From an uncultured Bacteroidales bacterium (lineage in GTDB: Bacteria > Bacteroidota > Bacteroidia > Bacteroidales > UBA932): 64,000 nt of DNA. The notes under the pieces were generated by a model. The model did not search any database. It worked only from the letters and a program-made list of their open reading frames with translations, and was not told the DNA's origin. Below are positions 18,230 through 26,447 of the stretch, one piece after another; position 1 is the first letter of the stretch, and the number at the start of each line of letters is the position of its first letter. Position numbers and translations under genes: made by a program. The DNA lies in the NCBI GenBank assembly GCA_944326355.1, contig CALVDO010000002.1, positions 124,001 to 188,000 on the forward strand. The letters run 5' to 3'.

Positions 18230-20332
18230 ATGCAGAGCAGTTACGATATAATAGTAATAGGCGGCGGGCACGCCGGATGTGAGGCGGCGATGGCTGCGGC
18301 AAGGATGGGGTCGTCTGTTCTCCTCATCACGATGGACATGGGAAGATTTGCCCAGATGTCCTGCAACCCTGCGATCGGTGGAATCGCAAAGGGACAGATC
18401 GTCCGTGAGATTGATGCACTCGGAGGGTACACCGGCATCGTCACCGACTCGTCCACGATCCAGTTCAGGATGCTGAACCGTTCCAAAGGTCCCGCAATGT
18501 GGAGTCCCCGAGCTCAATGCGATAAATTGCATTTCAGTCAAAATTGGCGAAAAATCCTCGAAAGTAATTATAGGTTAGATATTTATCAAGATACAGCCGT
18601 CAGTTTTCTTTTTCGTGGGCGGCAAATTGCGGGCTGTCGCACGACTACAGGCGCAATATTCAATTCTCAGGCAGTTATTCTGACTGCCGGAACCTTCCTT
18701 GACGGACGTCTCTTCATCGGGCGCAACAGTTTCGAGGGTGGCAGGATAGGGGAGCTCTCTTCACATGGGCTGACTGCCCAGCTTGTTGAGATGGGAATCA
18801 AGACCGCGCGGATGAAGACCGGCACTCCGCCGCGTATCGACATCTCTTCCGTTGACGTCATGTCGCTCCCGATTCAGGCGGGTGACGCCGAGCCGGAGAA
18901 GTTCTCCTATCTTCCGTATCTGTCGACGGCTCAGAACGGAGTTCCTCAGATGCCATGCTTTGTCGTGCATACCAATCCTGAAGTACATGAGGTGCTGCGA
19001 AGCGGTTTCAAGGATTCACCTCTCTTCTCAGGCATGATCACCGGAATAGGTCCGCGCTATTGTCCGAGCATTGAGGACAAGCTGAGGACATTCGCCGACA
19101 AGGACAGCCATCAGCTCTTTCTTGAGCCTGAGGGCAGGAGGACAGGGGAGTATTACCTCCAGGGCTTCTCTTCTTCGCTTCCGCTGCAGATACAGATTGA
19201 GGCTCTGCATAAGATAAGGGGGCTTGAGAAAGCAAAGATATTTCGTCCGGCTTATGCTGTTGAATATGACTATTTTGACCCGACTCAGCTGAAGCCTTCG
19301 CTTGAGCTTAAGTCTATTGAAAACCTCTTTTTTGCCGGACAGATCAACGGAACTACAGGATATGAGGAGGCTGCCGCTCAGGGGCTCATGGCAGGAATCA
19401 ATGCCCATCTCAAAATCAAAGGTCGCGATCCGTTCATCCTAAAGAGGGATCAGGCCTATATAGGAGTACTTATCGATGATCTCGTCACAAAAGGAGTAGA
19501 CGAGCCTTACAGGATGTTCACTTCAAGGGCAGAGTATCGTATCCTTCTGCGTCAGGACAATGCTGATCTCAGATTGACGCCGCTGTCTTATCAGCTCGGT
19601 CTTGCCGACAAGTCCAGATATGACTATACGATGAGGAAGTATGATGCGGTCTCCGCTCTGGCTGAATTTTCTGAGAGCGCTTCTGTCGCTCCAGAGGCCA
19701 TCAATGATTACCTTTTGTCAGTCGGTACTGCTGAGATTACTTCCCGCAGGAGAATTTCAGATATACTTATCCGTCCGCAGACTTCGATCTCCGAGGTTTT
19801 GAAAAATGTTCCACATGGAACATTTGAAAGAAAAGGAATAGACAGAGACGAGCTGTTTGCATCTCCGTTGTCTGACATGTTCAATGGCGGAGTGGGTTAT
19901 TCAGATGCCCTGTCTGTTTTTGATGATGCGGATTTGAAGTGGTGTTTTTCTGAAGCCGCATCGGACTCTTCTTATGTCGATGCGATGGATGTCCTGAGGT
20001 CTAATACTGGTTATCCGGTATCGTCTATAGCTGGAGGAGATCTTGATGAAAAGGTGCGGAGTCGTTATGAAAAGGAGATTCTTGAGTCTGTCGAGATTTC
20101 CATAAAATATAAAGGCTACATCGAGAGGGAGCAGAAGATGGCCGAGAAGATAATGCGGCTGGAAGATCTTACGATTCCGGCGGATTTTGATTTTGACAAG
20201 GTCGAGAGTCTTTCGATAGAGTGCCGTCAGAAGCTGAAGAGATATTCGCCTCGGACAATAGCCCAGGCTTCCCGGATTTCCGGTGTTTCCCCGGCTGACA
20301 TTTCCGTATTGCTGGTGTATTTCGGAAGATAG
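18230..20332 (+). CDS. mnmG: tRNA U34 carboxymethylaminomethyl synthesis enzyme MnmG
   Basis: A 700-residue FAD protein that, with MnmE, modifies the wobble uridine of several tRNAs. The FAD motif [14 protein letters not shown] is at residues 7-20, with [11 protein letters not shown], the folate-site region [11 protein letters not shown], and the C-terminal [10 protein letters not shown] and [12 protein letters not shown] motifs. Usual length is about 620-630. The excess is an extra segment of roughly 75 residues between [11 protein letters not shown] (about 515) and [10 protein letters not shown] (about 635). It begins near a parS-like palindrome. The final bases of the gene are nearly duplicated after the stop. 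ATG 18230 is the normal start ([13 protein letters not shown]). Confidence 0.94.
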   Translation: MQSSYDIIVIGGGHAGCEAAMAAARMGSSVLLITMDMGRFAQMSCNPAIGGIAKGQIVREIDALGGYTGIVTDSSTIQFRMLNRSKGPAMWSPRAQCDKLHFSQNWRKILESNYRLDIYQDTAVSFLFRGRQIAGCRTTTGAIFNSQAVILTAGTFLDGRLFIGRNSFEGGRIGELSSHGLTAQLVEMGIKTARMKTGTPPRIDISSVDVMSLPIQAGDAEPEKFSYLPYLSTAQNGVPQMPCFVVHTNPEVHEVLRSGFKDSPLFSGMITGIGPRYCPSIEDKLRTFADKDSHQLFLEPEGRRTGEYYLQGFSSSLPLQIQIEALHKIRGLEKAKIFRPAYAVEYDYFDPTQLKPSLELKSIENLFFAGQINGTTGYEEAAAQGLMAGINAHLKIKGRDPFILKRDQAYIGVLIDDLVTKGVDEPYRMFTSRAEYRILLRQDNADLRLTPLSYQLGLADKSRYDYTMRKYDAVSALAEFSESASVAPEAINDYLLSVGTAEITSRRRISDILIRPQTSISEVLKNVPHGTFERKGIDRDELFASPLSDMFNGGVGYSDALSVFDDADLKWCFSEAASDSSYVDAMDVLRSNTGYPVSSIAGGDLDEKVRSRYEKEILESVEISIKYKGYIEREQKMAEKIMRLEDLTIPADFDFDKVESLSIECRQKLKRYSPRTIAQASRISGVSPADISVLLVYFGR
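19807..19822. other. parS-like palindrome inside mnmG
   Basis: TGTTCCACATGGAACA has 7-bp perfect arms around CA, and the arms extend to 10 bp each (19804-19825). It matches 13 of 16 positions of the canonical parS site TGTTTCACGTGAAACA. It encodes VPHGT of MnmG. A second near-identical site lies 1.4 kb away. ParB binding is inferred; parAB are not in the window. Confidence 0.5.
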
Positions 20333-20381
20333 TTCCGGAAGATGTTTTCTGATGAAAAATGATGTTGCGCATGTGGAAATC

Positions 20382-20821
20382 ATGAAAAAATTAATTCTCT
20401 TTATTGCATTGTCTGTTTCACTGATGTCGTGTAAGGAAGTGGACATGACATAAGCTGTGAAGTTGTTTCGACTGCCGATTACCATGCGTACATGACTTTT
20501 TCCGATGCTTTGGAGAGTATCGCGGCGGGGGAGAGTGCTGTTGCTGCCTTTTATGATGTTGAAGGTGACGTATTGCCTTTAGTTGATGAGGTAAAGGTGG
20601 TTTTTGACGGCAAATATTCTCTGACTTACAGAAAGGGAAGCTTGGGCATATCTCACAATATCTGCAGCATTGACGAGTATGTATATTCTGAAAATGACTC
20701 GATGTGTACTTATACCTTTACTTTTACCGCAGCTGATTATGGCTATGCTGTAGAGAATGGGGAGACAGTCCAGGAAGAGCCTTCAGTATCTTCTTCTGGC
20801 GGCCAGGCTTCTGAAAGGTAA
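20382..20821 (+). pseudogene. Frameshifted small lipoprotein gene
   Basis: ATG at 20382 encodes a full lipoprotein signal (MKKLILFIALSVSLMSC) but stops after 23 residues at 20451-20453. The remaining frame, open from 20435 to 20821, encodes about 128 residues beginning near ISCEVVSTADYHAYMTF and continuing through EGDVLPLVDEVKVVFDG. Together they would make a lipoprotein of about 145 residues. The shift lies between 20435 and 20450. It could be a real lesion, an assembly error, or less likely a recoding site. No slippery run is evident. I do not recognise the family. Confidence 0.65.
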
Positions 20822-20880
20822 AAGGAGTAAAAAGATCTTCATGGGCTGATTACTTTTGTCGGGCTGAAAATTTCTGGGCA

Positions 20881-20926
20881 CAGAGAAGGGGGTTGACTGC
20901 TTTGAGTCCGCCCCCTTTCTGTTTTT
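20881..20926 (+). terminator. Terminator after the frameshifted lipoprotein
   Basis: A GC-rich stem with one bulge pairs CAGAGAAGGGGG (from 20881) with CCCCCTTTCTG, followed by TTTTTC. It ends rightward transcription from ybeY-mnmG. Confidence 0.75.
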
Positions 20927-20990
20927 CTTCGTCGCCCAGGTCTCTATTTGAATCTCCAATTCTCAGGAAGGTGTCAAATCATTTATTCTA

Positions 20991-21203
20991 TCAGGATTTC
21001 TTTATGAGAATGCTGATGATTCTTATCAGCGAATAGGCGAAGAATACCCACCAGATTATCTGGTTAATGGTAGAGAGACTGTTTCCTTCCGGTCCGAAAT
21101 AGCCAGCGTAGAGGAAGGCTCCTGAGATCAGAAGTATGATGACTGGTATAATCAGCTTTAATGCCCAGTGCGGTCTTCGCTTCTTGTTTGTTTCGTTTTC
21201 CAT
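20991..21203 (-). CDS. Small two-helix inner-membrane protein
   Basis: A 70-residue protein with a basic N-terminus (NETNKKRRPHW) and two hydrophobic stretches, ALKLIIPVIILLISGAFLYA and IIWWVFFAYSLIRIISILI, predicting two membrane spans joined by a short loop with GYFGPEGNS. ATG 21203 is preferred; a frame from 21239 would run across the parS-like site. It lies 44 bp downstream of ruvA on the same strand. I do not recognise the family, and no function can be assigned. Confidence 0.6.
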   Translation of the reverse strand: MENETNKKRRPHWALKLIIPVIILLISGAFLYAGYFGPEGNSLSTINQIIWWVFFAYSLIRIISILIKKS

Positions 21204-21231
21204 ATTTTTTCTATTGATGGTTTTCGTCCAA

Positions 21232-21247
21232 TGTTCCATGTGGAACG
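21232..21247. other. Second parS-like palindrome, beside ruvA stop
   Basis: TGTTCCATGTGGAACG is the reverse complement of the first site at 15 of 16 positions. It directly abuts the ruvA stop codon (21248-21250) and lies in the gap before the small membrane protein gene. Confidence 0.5.
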
Positions 21248-21835
21248 TCAGAGTTTTTTCAGGGCGAGCTTTATTATGTTCTCGAGGGTAGCGTCAGGAT
21301 TTTCCTTCATCACTGCGGAGACAGCCTTGTTGACATTCGCTTTGGTGAAGCCGAGAAGGACGAGGGCAGTCACTGCCTCTTCGACTGTCTCGTTGTTTCT
21401 TCCGCCTCCGATGATGACATTTTCCGAGCCGGCCCCTTTCACAATCTTGTCCTTGAGCTCGAGAATCAGTCTCTGAGCACTTTTTAGTCCTATTCCCTTT
21501 ATGCTTTTTATTCTCGCGATGTCTTCCGCCATAATCGCGTTTCTGATCTCATCGCAGGTGAGGGAGGAGAGCATCATCCTCGCCGTGGCGGCTCCGATTC
21601 CTGAGACTCCGATGAGAAGTCTGAAGAGTTCGCGCTCGTCTTTTGTGCCGAATCCGTAGAAAAGTTCCTCGTCCTCCCTGAGATAGTGGTGGACATAAAT
21701 CATGACTGATCTGCTGTTCTCAAGCTGGCTGTAAGTCTGCAGTGAAATCAGAAAATGGTAGCCTATGCCGCTGCATTCCACGACCGCGTCAGTCGGCGTG
21801 AGCTCAATCAGTTCTCCTTTGATGTATTCTATCAT
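21248..21835 (-). CDS. ruvA: Holliday junction DNA-binding subunit RuvA
   Basis: A 195-residue protein that forms the tetrameric platform for RuvB. The N-terminal OB fold includes YIKGELIELTPTDAVVECSGIGY. The two helix-hairpin-helix motifs are GVSGIGAATARMML and SIKGIGLKSAQRLILELKDK, and the C-terminal UBA-like domain contains EEAVTALVLLGF, the part that contacts RuvB. It is not linked to ruvC or ruvB; ruvB is 10 kb away. It is divergent from sufS. Confidence 0.95.
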   Translation of the reverse strand: MIEYIKGELIELTPTDAVVECSGIGYHFLISLQTYSQLENSRSVMIYVHHYLREDEELFYGFGTKDERELFRLLIGVSGIGAATARMMLSSLTCDEIRNAIMAEDIARIKSIKGIGLKSAQRLILELKDKIVKGAGSENVIIGGGRNNETVEEAVTALVLLGFTKANVNKAVSAVMKENPDATLENIIKLALKKL

Positions 21836-21858
21836 TTTGTCAGTTGGTCTGTTTTCGG

Positions 21859-21875
21859 CAAAAATATCAAAAATA
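21859..21875 (-). promoter_or_regulatory. Candidate ruvA promoter with two overlapping -7 boxes
   Basis: The minus strand carries TATTTTTG twice (21859-21866 and 21868-21875), each an exact TAnnTTTG, 23 and 32 nt before the ruvA ATG. It is unclear which is used. Confidence 0.45.
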
Positions 21876-21909
21876 GTCCGTTCTTATGTCAAGAGATTGT
21901 TGTTTTTGC

Positions 21910-21917
21910 TAAATTTG
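21910..21917 (+). promoter_or_regulatory. Candidate -7 box for sufS
   Basis: TAAATTTG, an exact TAnnTTTG, 19 nt before the sufS ATG, back to back with the ruvA promoter boxes. Confidence 0.5.
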
Positions 21918-21936
21918 CCTGCTTAATTTTTGGATT

Positions 21937-23163
21937 ATGGACGTATCTGAGTTGAGGCGGCTTTTCCCTGCGCTGGAGCGCAAGATATACGGGCACGATC
22001 TCATATATTTCGATAATGCCGCCACTTCACAGCGGCCGCGTCAGGTGATAGACGAGTGGAACAGGATCACCGTAATGTGCAACGCCAATATCCATAGGGC
22101 GGTTCATCTCATGTCTGAGGAGGCGACAGCGGCGTATGAAGATGCAAGGGAGTCGGTGAGGGCATTTCTCAATGCTGAAAGCAGGGAGGAGATCGTCTTC
22201 ACTTCAGGCGTGACGGCATCTGTCAATCTTGTCGCGTTTTCGTTCGGAGAGGCTTTCATTACCGAGGGGGATGAGGTGATAGTCGCGGAATCGGAGCATC
22301 ATTCGGACATCGTTCCGTGGCAGATGATGTGTGCGAGGAAGGGAGCGGTGCTGAAGGTTCTTCCGGTGGATGATTCGGGGCGTCTGATGACAGAGAAGCT
22401 GGAGACGCTGATCACTGACAGGACAAAAATTCTTGCGGTGGCCCACATTTCGAATGTGCTCGGGATTGTCAATCCGGTCAAGGATATCGTCAGAATCTGT
22501 CACGACAGGGGAGTGGCAGTGCTTGTTGACGGAGCTCAGGGCGTCGTTCATGCGAAGGTTGACGTGCAGGATATGGGCTGTGATTTCTATGCCTTCTCGG
22601 GGCATAAGATCTATGCTGCTCCGGGGACTGGCGTATTATATGGAAAGAGGAAGCTGCTCGATAGGATGCCTCCGTATATGGGCGGGGGAGAGATGGTGGG
22701 GACGGTGCGCTTCAGCGGTACGACTTATGCTCCGCTTCCTCTGAAGTTTGAGGCGGGCACTCAGAATTTCGCCGGGGCGGCTACTCTGAAGCCTGCTCTG
22801 GAGCTTGCTTCGGAGCTTGTCTCAGACATTAAGATATGCTCGGCTCTTGACGAGGCGAGGGACTTTCTGATGGATGACCTGATGTCCGACGGAAGAATCC
22901 GCCTATACGGAGTGCCGGAAAATCGTGCGGACAAGATACCGCTGTTTTCATTTGCTGTGGACGGGGTTCATCATGAGGATCTCGCTCTTGTTCTCGACAA
23001 GATGGGGGTGGCAGTGCGTTCCGGACAGATGTGCGCCGAGCCGCTGATGGACAGATATGGAGTGACCGGAATGGTTCGGGCGTCTCTTGCTCCGTACAAC
23101 ACGTTGGCGGAGGCGGAGGCGTTTGTGAAATGTCTGAAGAAGGCCGTGAATATGCTTTCGTAG
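21937..23163 (+). CDS. sufS: Cysteine desulfurase SufS
   Basis: A 408-residue PLP enzyme that takes sulfur from cysteine for Fe-S cluster assembly. YFDNAATSQRP is the N-terminal signature, the PLP lysine is in FSGHKIYAAPGTG near residue 226, and the catalytic cysteine is in VRSGQMCAEPLM near residue 365. HHEDLALVLDKMGVAVRSG is the usual group II context. It is followed by its partner sufE (28 bp) and a sufT-like gene, with no sufBCD, so the scaffold genes are elsewhere. Confidence 0.94.
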   Translation: MDVSELRRLFPALERKIYGHDLIYFDNAATSQRPRQVIDEWNRITVMCNANIHRAVHLMSEEATAAYEDARESVRAFLNAESREEIVFTSGVTASVNLVAFSFGEAFITEGDEVIVAESEHHSDIVPWQMMCARKGAVLKVLPVDDSGRLMTEKLETLITDRTKILAVAHISNVLGIVNPVKDIVRICHDRGVAVLVDGAQGVVHAKVDVQDMGCDFYAFSGHKIYAAPGTGVLYGKRKLLDRMPPYMGGGEMVGTVRFSGTTYAPLPLKFEAGTQNFAGAATLKPALELASELVSDIKICSALDEARDFLMDDLMSDGRIRLYGVPENRADKIPLFSFAVDGVHHEDLALVLDKMGVAVRSGQMCAEPLMDRYGVTGMVRASLAPYNTLAEAEAFVKCLKKAVNMLS

Positions 23164-23191
23164 GAAATGATGTAAAAGCTGGAGAAAGGAT

Positions 23192-23608
23192 ATGGAAAAA
23201 TCTTTGAGTGAAGTAGAAAATGAAGTAGTCGACGAGTTCTCCATGTTTGACGAATGGCTCGACAAATATGAGTATCTCATAAGCCTCGGGAAAAGCCTCG
23301 GCGACTATCCGGAAGACAAAAGGACTGAAGATAGACTTATAAAAGGCTGTCAGTCAAGGGTATGGCTCGATTATAAGATTGAAGACGGAAAGGTTGTCTT
23401 CAATGCGGACAGCGATGCCATCATCACTAAGGGCATAATATCGCTTCTGATAAAGATATACTCAGGAAGAAGGCCTGACGAGATAATCGCTTCGGACTTT
23501 TCGGTTGTCGACAGGATCGGCCTGAAGGAGAACCTTTCTCCCACGAGGGCGAACGGGCTCGTCTCTATGATTGCCAAGATAAAGGAAGTCGCGGCGGAGA
23601 ATCTTTGA
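23192..23608 (+). CDS. sufE: Sulfur acceptor SufE
   Basis: A 138-residue protein that accepts persulfide from SufS. The reactive cysteine is in KGCQSRVWLDY near residue 50, and YEYLISLGKSL and LSPTRANGLVSMIAKIK are the conserved flanking blocks. Length is normal for the family. It lies between sufS and sufT and is spaced 28 bp and 4 bp from them, so one operon is likely. Confidence 0.94.
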   Translation: MEKSLSEVENEVVDEFSMFDEWLDKYEYLISLGKSLGDYPEDKRTEDRLIKGCQSRVWLDYKIEDGKVVFNADSDAIITKGIISLLIKIYSGRRPDEIIASDFSVVDRIGLKENLSPTRANGLVSMIAKIKEVAAENL

Positions 23609-23612
23609 TTAT

Positions 23613-23993
23613 ATGGGGTTTAAGGATATATTCGGAAGAAAAAGGAGTGTCTCCGGCGAGGAGGCGGAAAAGGAAAAGGAGAGACTTATGGCTTTGGAAA
23701 GAGACATAATAATGGCACTCAGGCAGGTGTACGATCCTGAGATACCTGTCAACATCTATGATCTCGGCCTTGTGTATGAGCTAAAGGTGGATGAGGACCA
23801 CAATGTCTACATAAAGATGACGCTAACGGCGCCGAACTGTCCTATGGCGGACTATGTGGTGGATGCGGTAAGGGCAGCCGTGGAGGATGTTCCAGGTGTG
23901 GTCAGCGCTAAGATAGACCTGGTCTTTGAGCCGGTATGGGACAAGAGCAGGATGTCTGAGGAGGCTCTTGTTGAGCTTGGCCTGGATGATTAG
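23613..23993 (+). CDS. sufT: MIP18/DUF59 Fe-S assembly protein, SufT-like
   Basis: A 126-residue protein with the DUF59 pattern VYDPEIPVNIYDLGLVYEL and LTAPNCPMADYV, where the conserved cysteine sits. Proteins of this family help mature Fe-S proteins. A charged lysine/glutamate-rich N-terminus of about 25 residues precedes the domain. It starts 4 bp after sufE. The symbol is assigned from context; paralogs of the same fold (PaaD-like) have other roles. Confidence 0.85.
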   Translation: MGFKDIFGRKRSVSGEEAEKEKERLMALERDIIMALRQVYDPEIPVNIYDLGLVYELKVDEDHNVYIKMTLTAPNCPMADYVVDAVRAAVEDVPGVVSAKIDLVFEPVWDKSRMSEEALVELGLDD

Positions 23994-24046
23994 CCTTGGG
24001 CGCAGGATGAGTTGCATGAATAAGCTGTGATCGGAGTGAAGACGGT

Positions 24047-24589
24047 ATGACAGGCAGCGGGACGGCATCTGTACCTCTCTATCTTGGGCTGGGCTCGGAT
24101 CTCGGAGATAAAGAAGCCAATCTGCGCGAGGCTGTGCGCAGGCTTGATGAAGCTTTCGGAATACGCCATGAGGCGCTTTCCGGGTTTGTCGAGACGGAGC
24201 CCTGGGGATTTGAGAGCGACACTAAATTTCTCAATGCGGTTGTGAAATACCGCATCTCCCTGCCTCTGCCGGAAGACAGTTCCTGCCGGAGACCTTCTTC
24301 GGAAAATGGAAGGGCGGTGACGGACCTTGCGAGGAGGATTCTCCGGATTTGCAAGGATACGGAGAGAGTAATGGGACGGGAAGAACATATGGATACGGAC
24401 GAGTGCGGACGCAGGATATACCGCTCCAGAATCATTGACATAGACCTTCTGCTGCTTGGAAATTTCAGGGTGAAGGAGACGGATCTCGTCATTCCGCATC
24501 CGCTCATGCTCGAGAGGGACTTCGTCATGATACCCCTGCTGCAGCTTGTCTCCCCGGAAGAGCTGGACGTCTGCCGCACGATGAGATGA
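24047..24589 (+). CDS. folK: HPPK, 2-amino-4-hydroxy-6-hydroxymethyldihydropteridine pyrophosphokinase
   Basis: A 180-residue folate-pathway enzyme that transfers pyrophosphate from ATP to the pterin. Visible signatures are YLGLGSDLGDKEANL (N-terminal), ETEPWGF, FLNAVVKY, the catalytic RIIDIDLLLLG with its two metal-binding aspartates, and IPHPLMLERDFVMIPL. It carries an insertion of about 20 residues rich in Ser/Arg/Glu around residue 80-95, between FLNAVV and the RILRICKDTERVMGR helix. It is 53 bp from the suf genes and not fused to folB or folP. Confidence 0.94.
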   Translation: MTGSGTASVPLYLGLGSDLGDKEANLREAVRRLDEAFGIRHEALSGFVETEPWGFESDTKFLNAVVKYRISLPLPEDSSCRRPSSENGRAVTDLARRILRICKDTERVMGREEHMDTDECGRRIYRSRIIDIDLLLLGNFRVKETDLVIPHPLMLERDFVMIPLLQLVSPEELDVCRTMR

Positions 24590-24606
24590 AAGTCGTTTAA
24601 TTTTAT

Positions 24607-24614
24607 TATTTTTG
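24607..24614 (+). promoter_or_regulatory. Candidate -7 box for glyS
   Basis: TATTTTTG, an exact TAnnTTTG, 77 nt before the glyS ATG. The leader would be about 70 nt; I see no T-box stem or specifier in it. Confidence 0.4.
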
Positions 24615-24691
24615 CGAGCCTGTTTCCGCTGTGGACGTGCTTCATTTGCCGGAGGCGGAGTTTGACCGGAAAAACAAATCAATAGATAGTT

Positions 24692-26233
24692 ATGACACAG
24701 GATGAACTTTTCAAGACACTGGTTGCGCATTGCAAGGAATACGGGTTCATATTCCCTTCAAGCGAAATCTATGATGGTCTGGCTGCCGTATATGACTACG
24801 GACAGATGGGCGTGGAGCTGAAGAACAACATCAAGAGATACTGGTGGGAAGCCATGGTGCGGCTGCATGAGAATATAGTTGGCATCGACTCCTGCATTTT
24901 CATGCACCCGAAGATCTGGGAGGCCTCTGGCCATGTCGGGGCATTCAATGACCCTCTCATCGACAACAAGGACTCCAAGAAGAGATACCGTGCCGACGTC
25001 CTCATCGAGGACTATATCGCCAAGCTTGAGGAAAAGATAAAGAAGGAGGTCGAGAAGGGACGAAAGAAGTTCGGGGACGGCTTCGACGAGGCGAAATTTC
25101 TTGAGACTAATCCCAATGTGCTCCGCAATCAGGCCAAGATAGACGAGGTGAGGACCAGGATGAGCGAGGCGCTGAACGCAAATGACCTTGCCGCACTGCG
25201 TCAGATAATAATCGACTGCGAGATCGTCTGCCCTGTATCAGGCACGAAGAACTGGACTGAGGTTCGCCAGTTCAATCTGATGTTCAGCACGCAGCTCGGA
25301 AACACCTCGGACGACACGAATATCATCTATCTGCGTCCGGAGACCGCTCAGGGCATATTCGTCAACTATCTGAACGTGCAGAAGACCGGCCGCATGAAGA
25401 TACCTTTCGGCATCGCCCAGATAGGAAAGGCCTTCAGGAATGAGATCGTGGCCCGTCAGTTCATCTTCAGAATGAGGGAGTTCGAGCAGATGGAGATGCA
25501 GTTCTTCATCAAGCCCGGCACTGAGCTCGACTGGTTCAGGACATGGAAGCAGAACCGTCTCGCATGGCATCAGGCTCTCGGCATGGGCAATGAGAACTAT
25601 CGTTTCCACGATCATGAGAAGCTTGCGCATTACGCAAATGCCGCCACAGACATAGAGTTCAATTTCCCGTTCGGCTTCAAAGAGCTGGAGGGCATACATT
25701 CAAGGACGGATTTCGACCTCGGCAATCATCAGAAGTTCTCAGGGAAGAAGATCCAGTACTATGACTCGGAAAGCGGCGAAAGCTACACGCCATATGTAAT
25801 CGAGACTTCGATAGGTGTGGACAGGATGGTGCTTGCCGTACTATCCAACTCATACCGCGAGGAGCAGCTGGAGAACGGCGAGAGCAGGGTGGTTCTCAGC
25901 ATTCCGGCACCGCTTGCCCCGGTGAAGGTTGCGGTGCTTCCTCTCATCAAGAAGGACGGTCTTCCTGAGCTCGCGCAGAGCATCATGGATGAACTCAAGT
26001 ATGACTTCAACTGCCAGTATGATGAGAAGGACAGCATAGGAAAGCGCTATCGCAGGCAGGATGCCATCGGAACTCCGTTCTGCGTTACGGTTGACCATGA
26101 TTCGCTCAATGACGGATGCGTCACCGTACGCGACAGGGACACGATGACCCAGGAGAGAGTGGCAATAGCTGACCTTCACAGGCTCATAGGAGAAAAGGTC
26201 AATATGAGCAGCCTTCTCAGGAAGCTGAAGTAA
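24692..26233 (+). CDS. glyS: Glycyl-tRNA synthetase, dimeric alpha2 type
   Basis: A 513-residue class II synthetase of the eukaryote-like homodimer type. Motif 1 region contains FPSSEIYDGLAAVYDYGQMG, and the substrate loop is IYLRPETAQGIFVNY. Motif 2 is KAFRNEIVARQFIFRMREFEQ, motif 3 is IETSIGVDRMVLAVL, and a C-terminal anticodon-binding domain follows with KRYRRQDAIGTPFCVTVD. It charges tRNA-Gly. A 14-base piece of its 3' end, including the stop, is duplicated 20 bp further on, then a strong terminator follows. Confidence 0.95.
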   Translation: MTQDELFKTLVAHCKEYGFIFPSSEIYDGLAAVYDYGQMGVELKNNIKRYWWEAMVRLHENIVGIDSCIFMHPKIWEASGHVGAFNDPLIDNKDSKKRYRADVLIEDYIAKLEEKIKKEVEKGRKKFGDGFDEAKFLETNPNVLRNQAKIDEVRTRMSEALNANDLAALRQIIIDCEIVCPVSGTKNWTEVRQFNLMFSTQLGNTSDDTNIIYLRPETAQGIFVNYLNVQKTGRMKIPFGIAQIGKAFRNEIVARQFIFRMREFEQMEMQFFIKPGTELDWFRTWKQNRLAWHQALGMGNENYRFHDHEKLAHYANAATDIEFNFPFGFKELEGIHSRTDFDLGNHQKFSGKKIQYYDSESGESYTPYVIETSIGVDRMVLAVLSNSYREEQLENGESRVVLSIPAPLAPVKVAVLPLIKKDGLPELAQSIMDELKYDFNCQYDEKDSIGKRYRRQDAIGTPFCVTVDHDSLNDGCVTVRDRDTMTQERVAIADLHRLIGEKVNMSSLLRKLK

Positions 26234-26257
26234 TCCGTGCCGGGCTGAAGTAATCCG
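26224..26257 (+). repeat. Tandem duplication across glyS stop codon
   Basis: GCTGAAGTAATCCG occurs exactly at 26224-26237 (holding the glyS stop TAA) and at 26244-26257, period 20 bp. Confidence 0.85.
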
Positions 26258-26305
26258 GAAAATGTCTGCTGCCGGAAATCGCGTCAAAGAGTCCGGCGAC
26301 TGATA

Positions 26306-26356
26306 TGGAGAGACGGCGGAATCTGCGTGAGCAGGCTTCGCCGTCTCTCCATTTTC
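26306..26356 (+). terminator. glyS terminator
   Basis: A perfect 13-bp stem TGGAGAGACGGCG (26306-26318) pairs with CGCCGTCTCTCCA (26339-26351), then TTTTC. A small inner hairpin (TCTGC-GTGA-GCAG) fills the loop. Confidence 0.9.
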
Positions 26357-26447
26357 AAAAATTTTTTTGAAAGTCTGGTGTACCAATTGTTTATTTTTTT
26401 CAGTAACTTTCGGTCTTGCTTTAGAATGAACTTTTAATCCGATGTTT

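Noticed and set aside
24615..24691. T-box leader sought before glyS
   Set aside because: The leader is short and lacks the T-box sequence and specifier stem.
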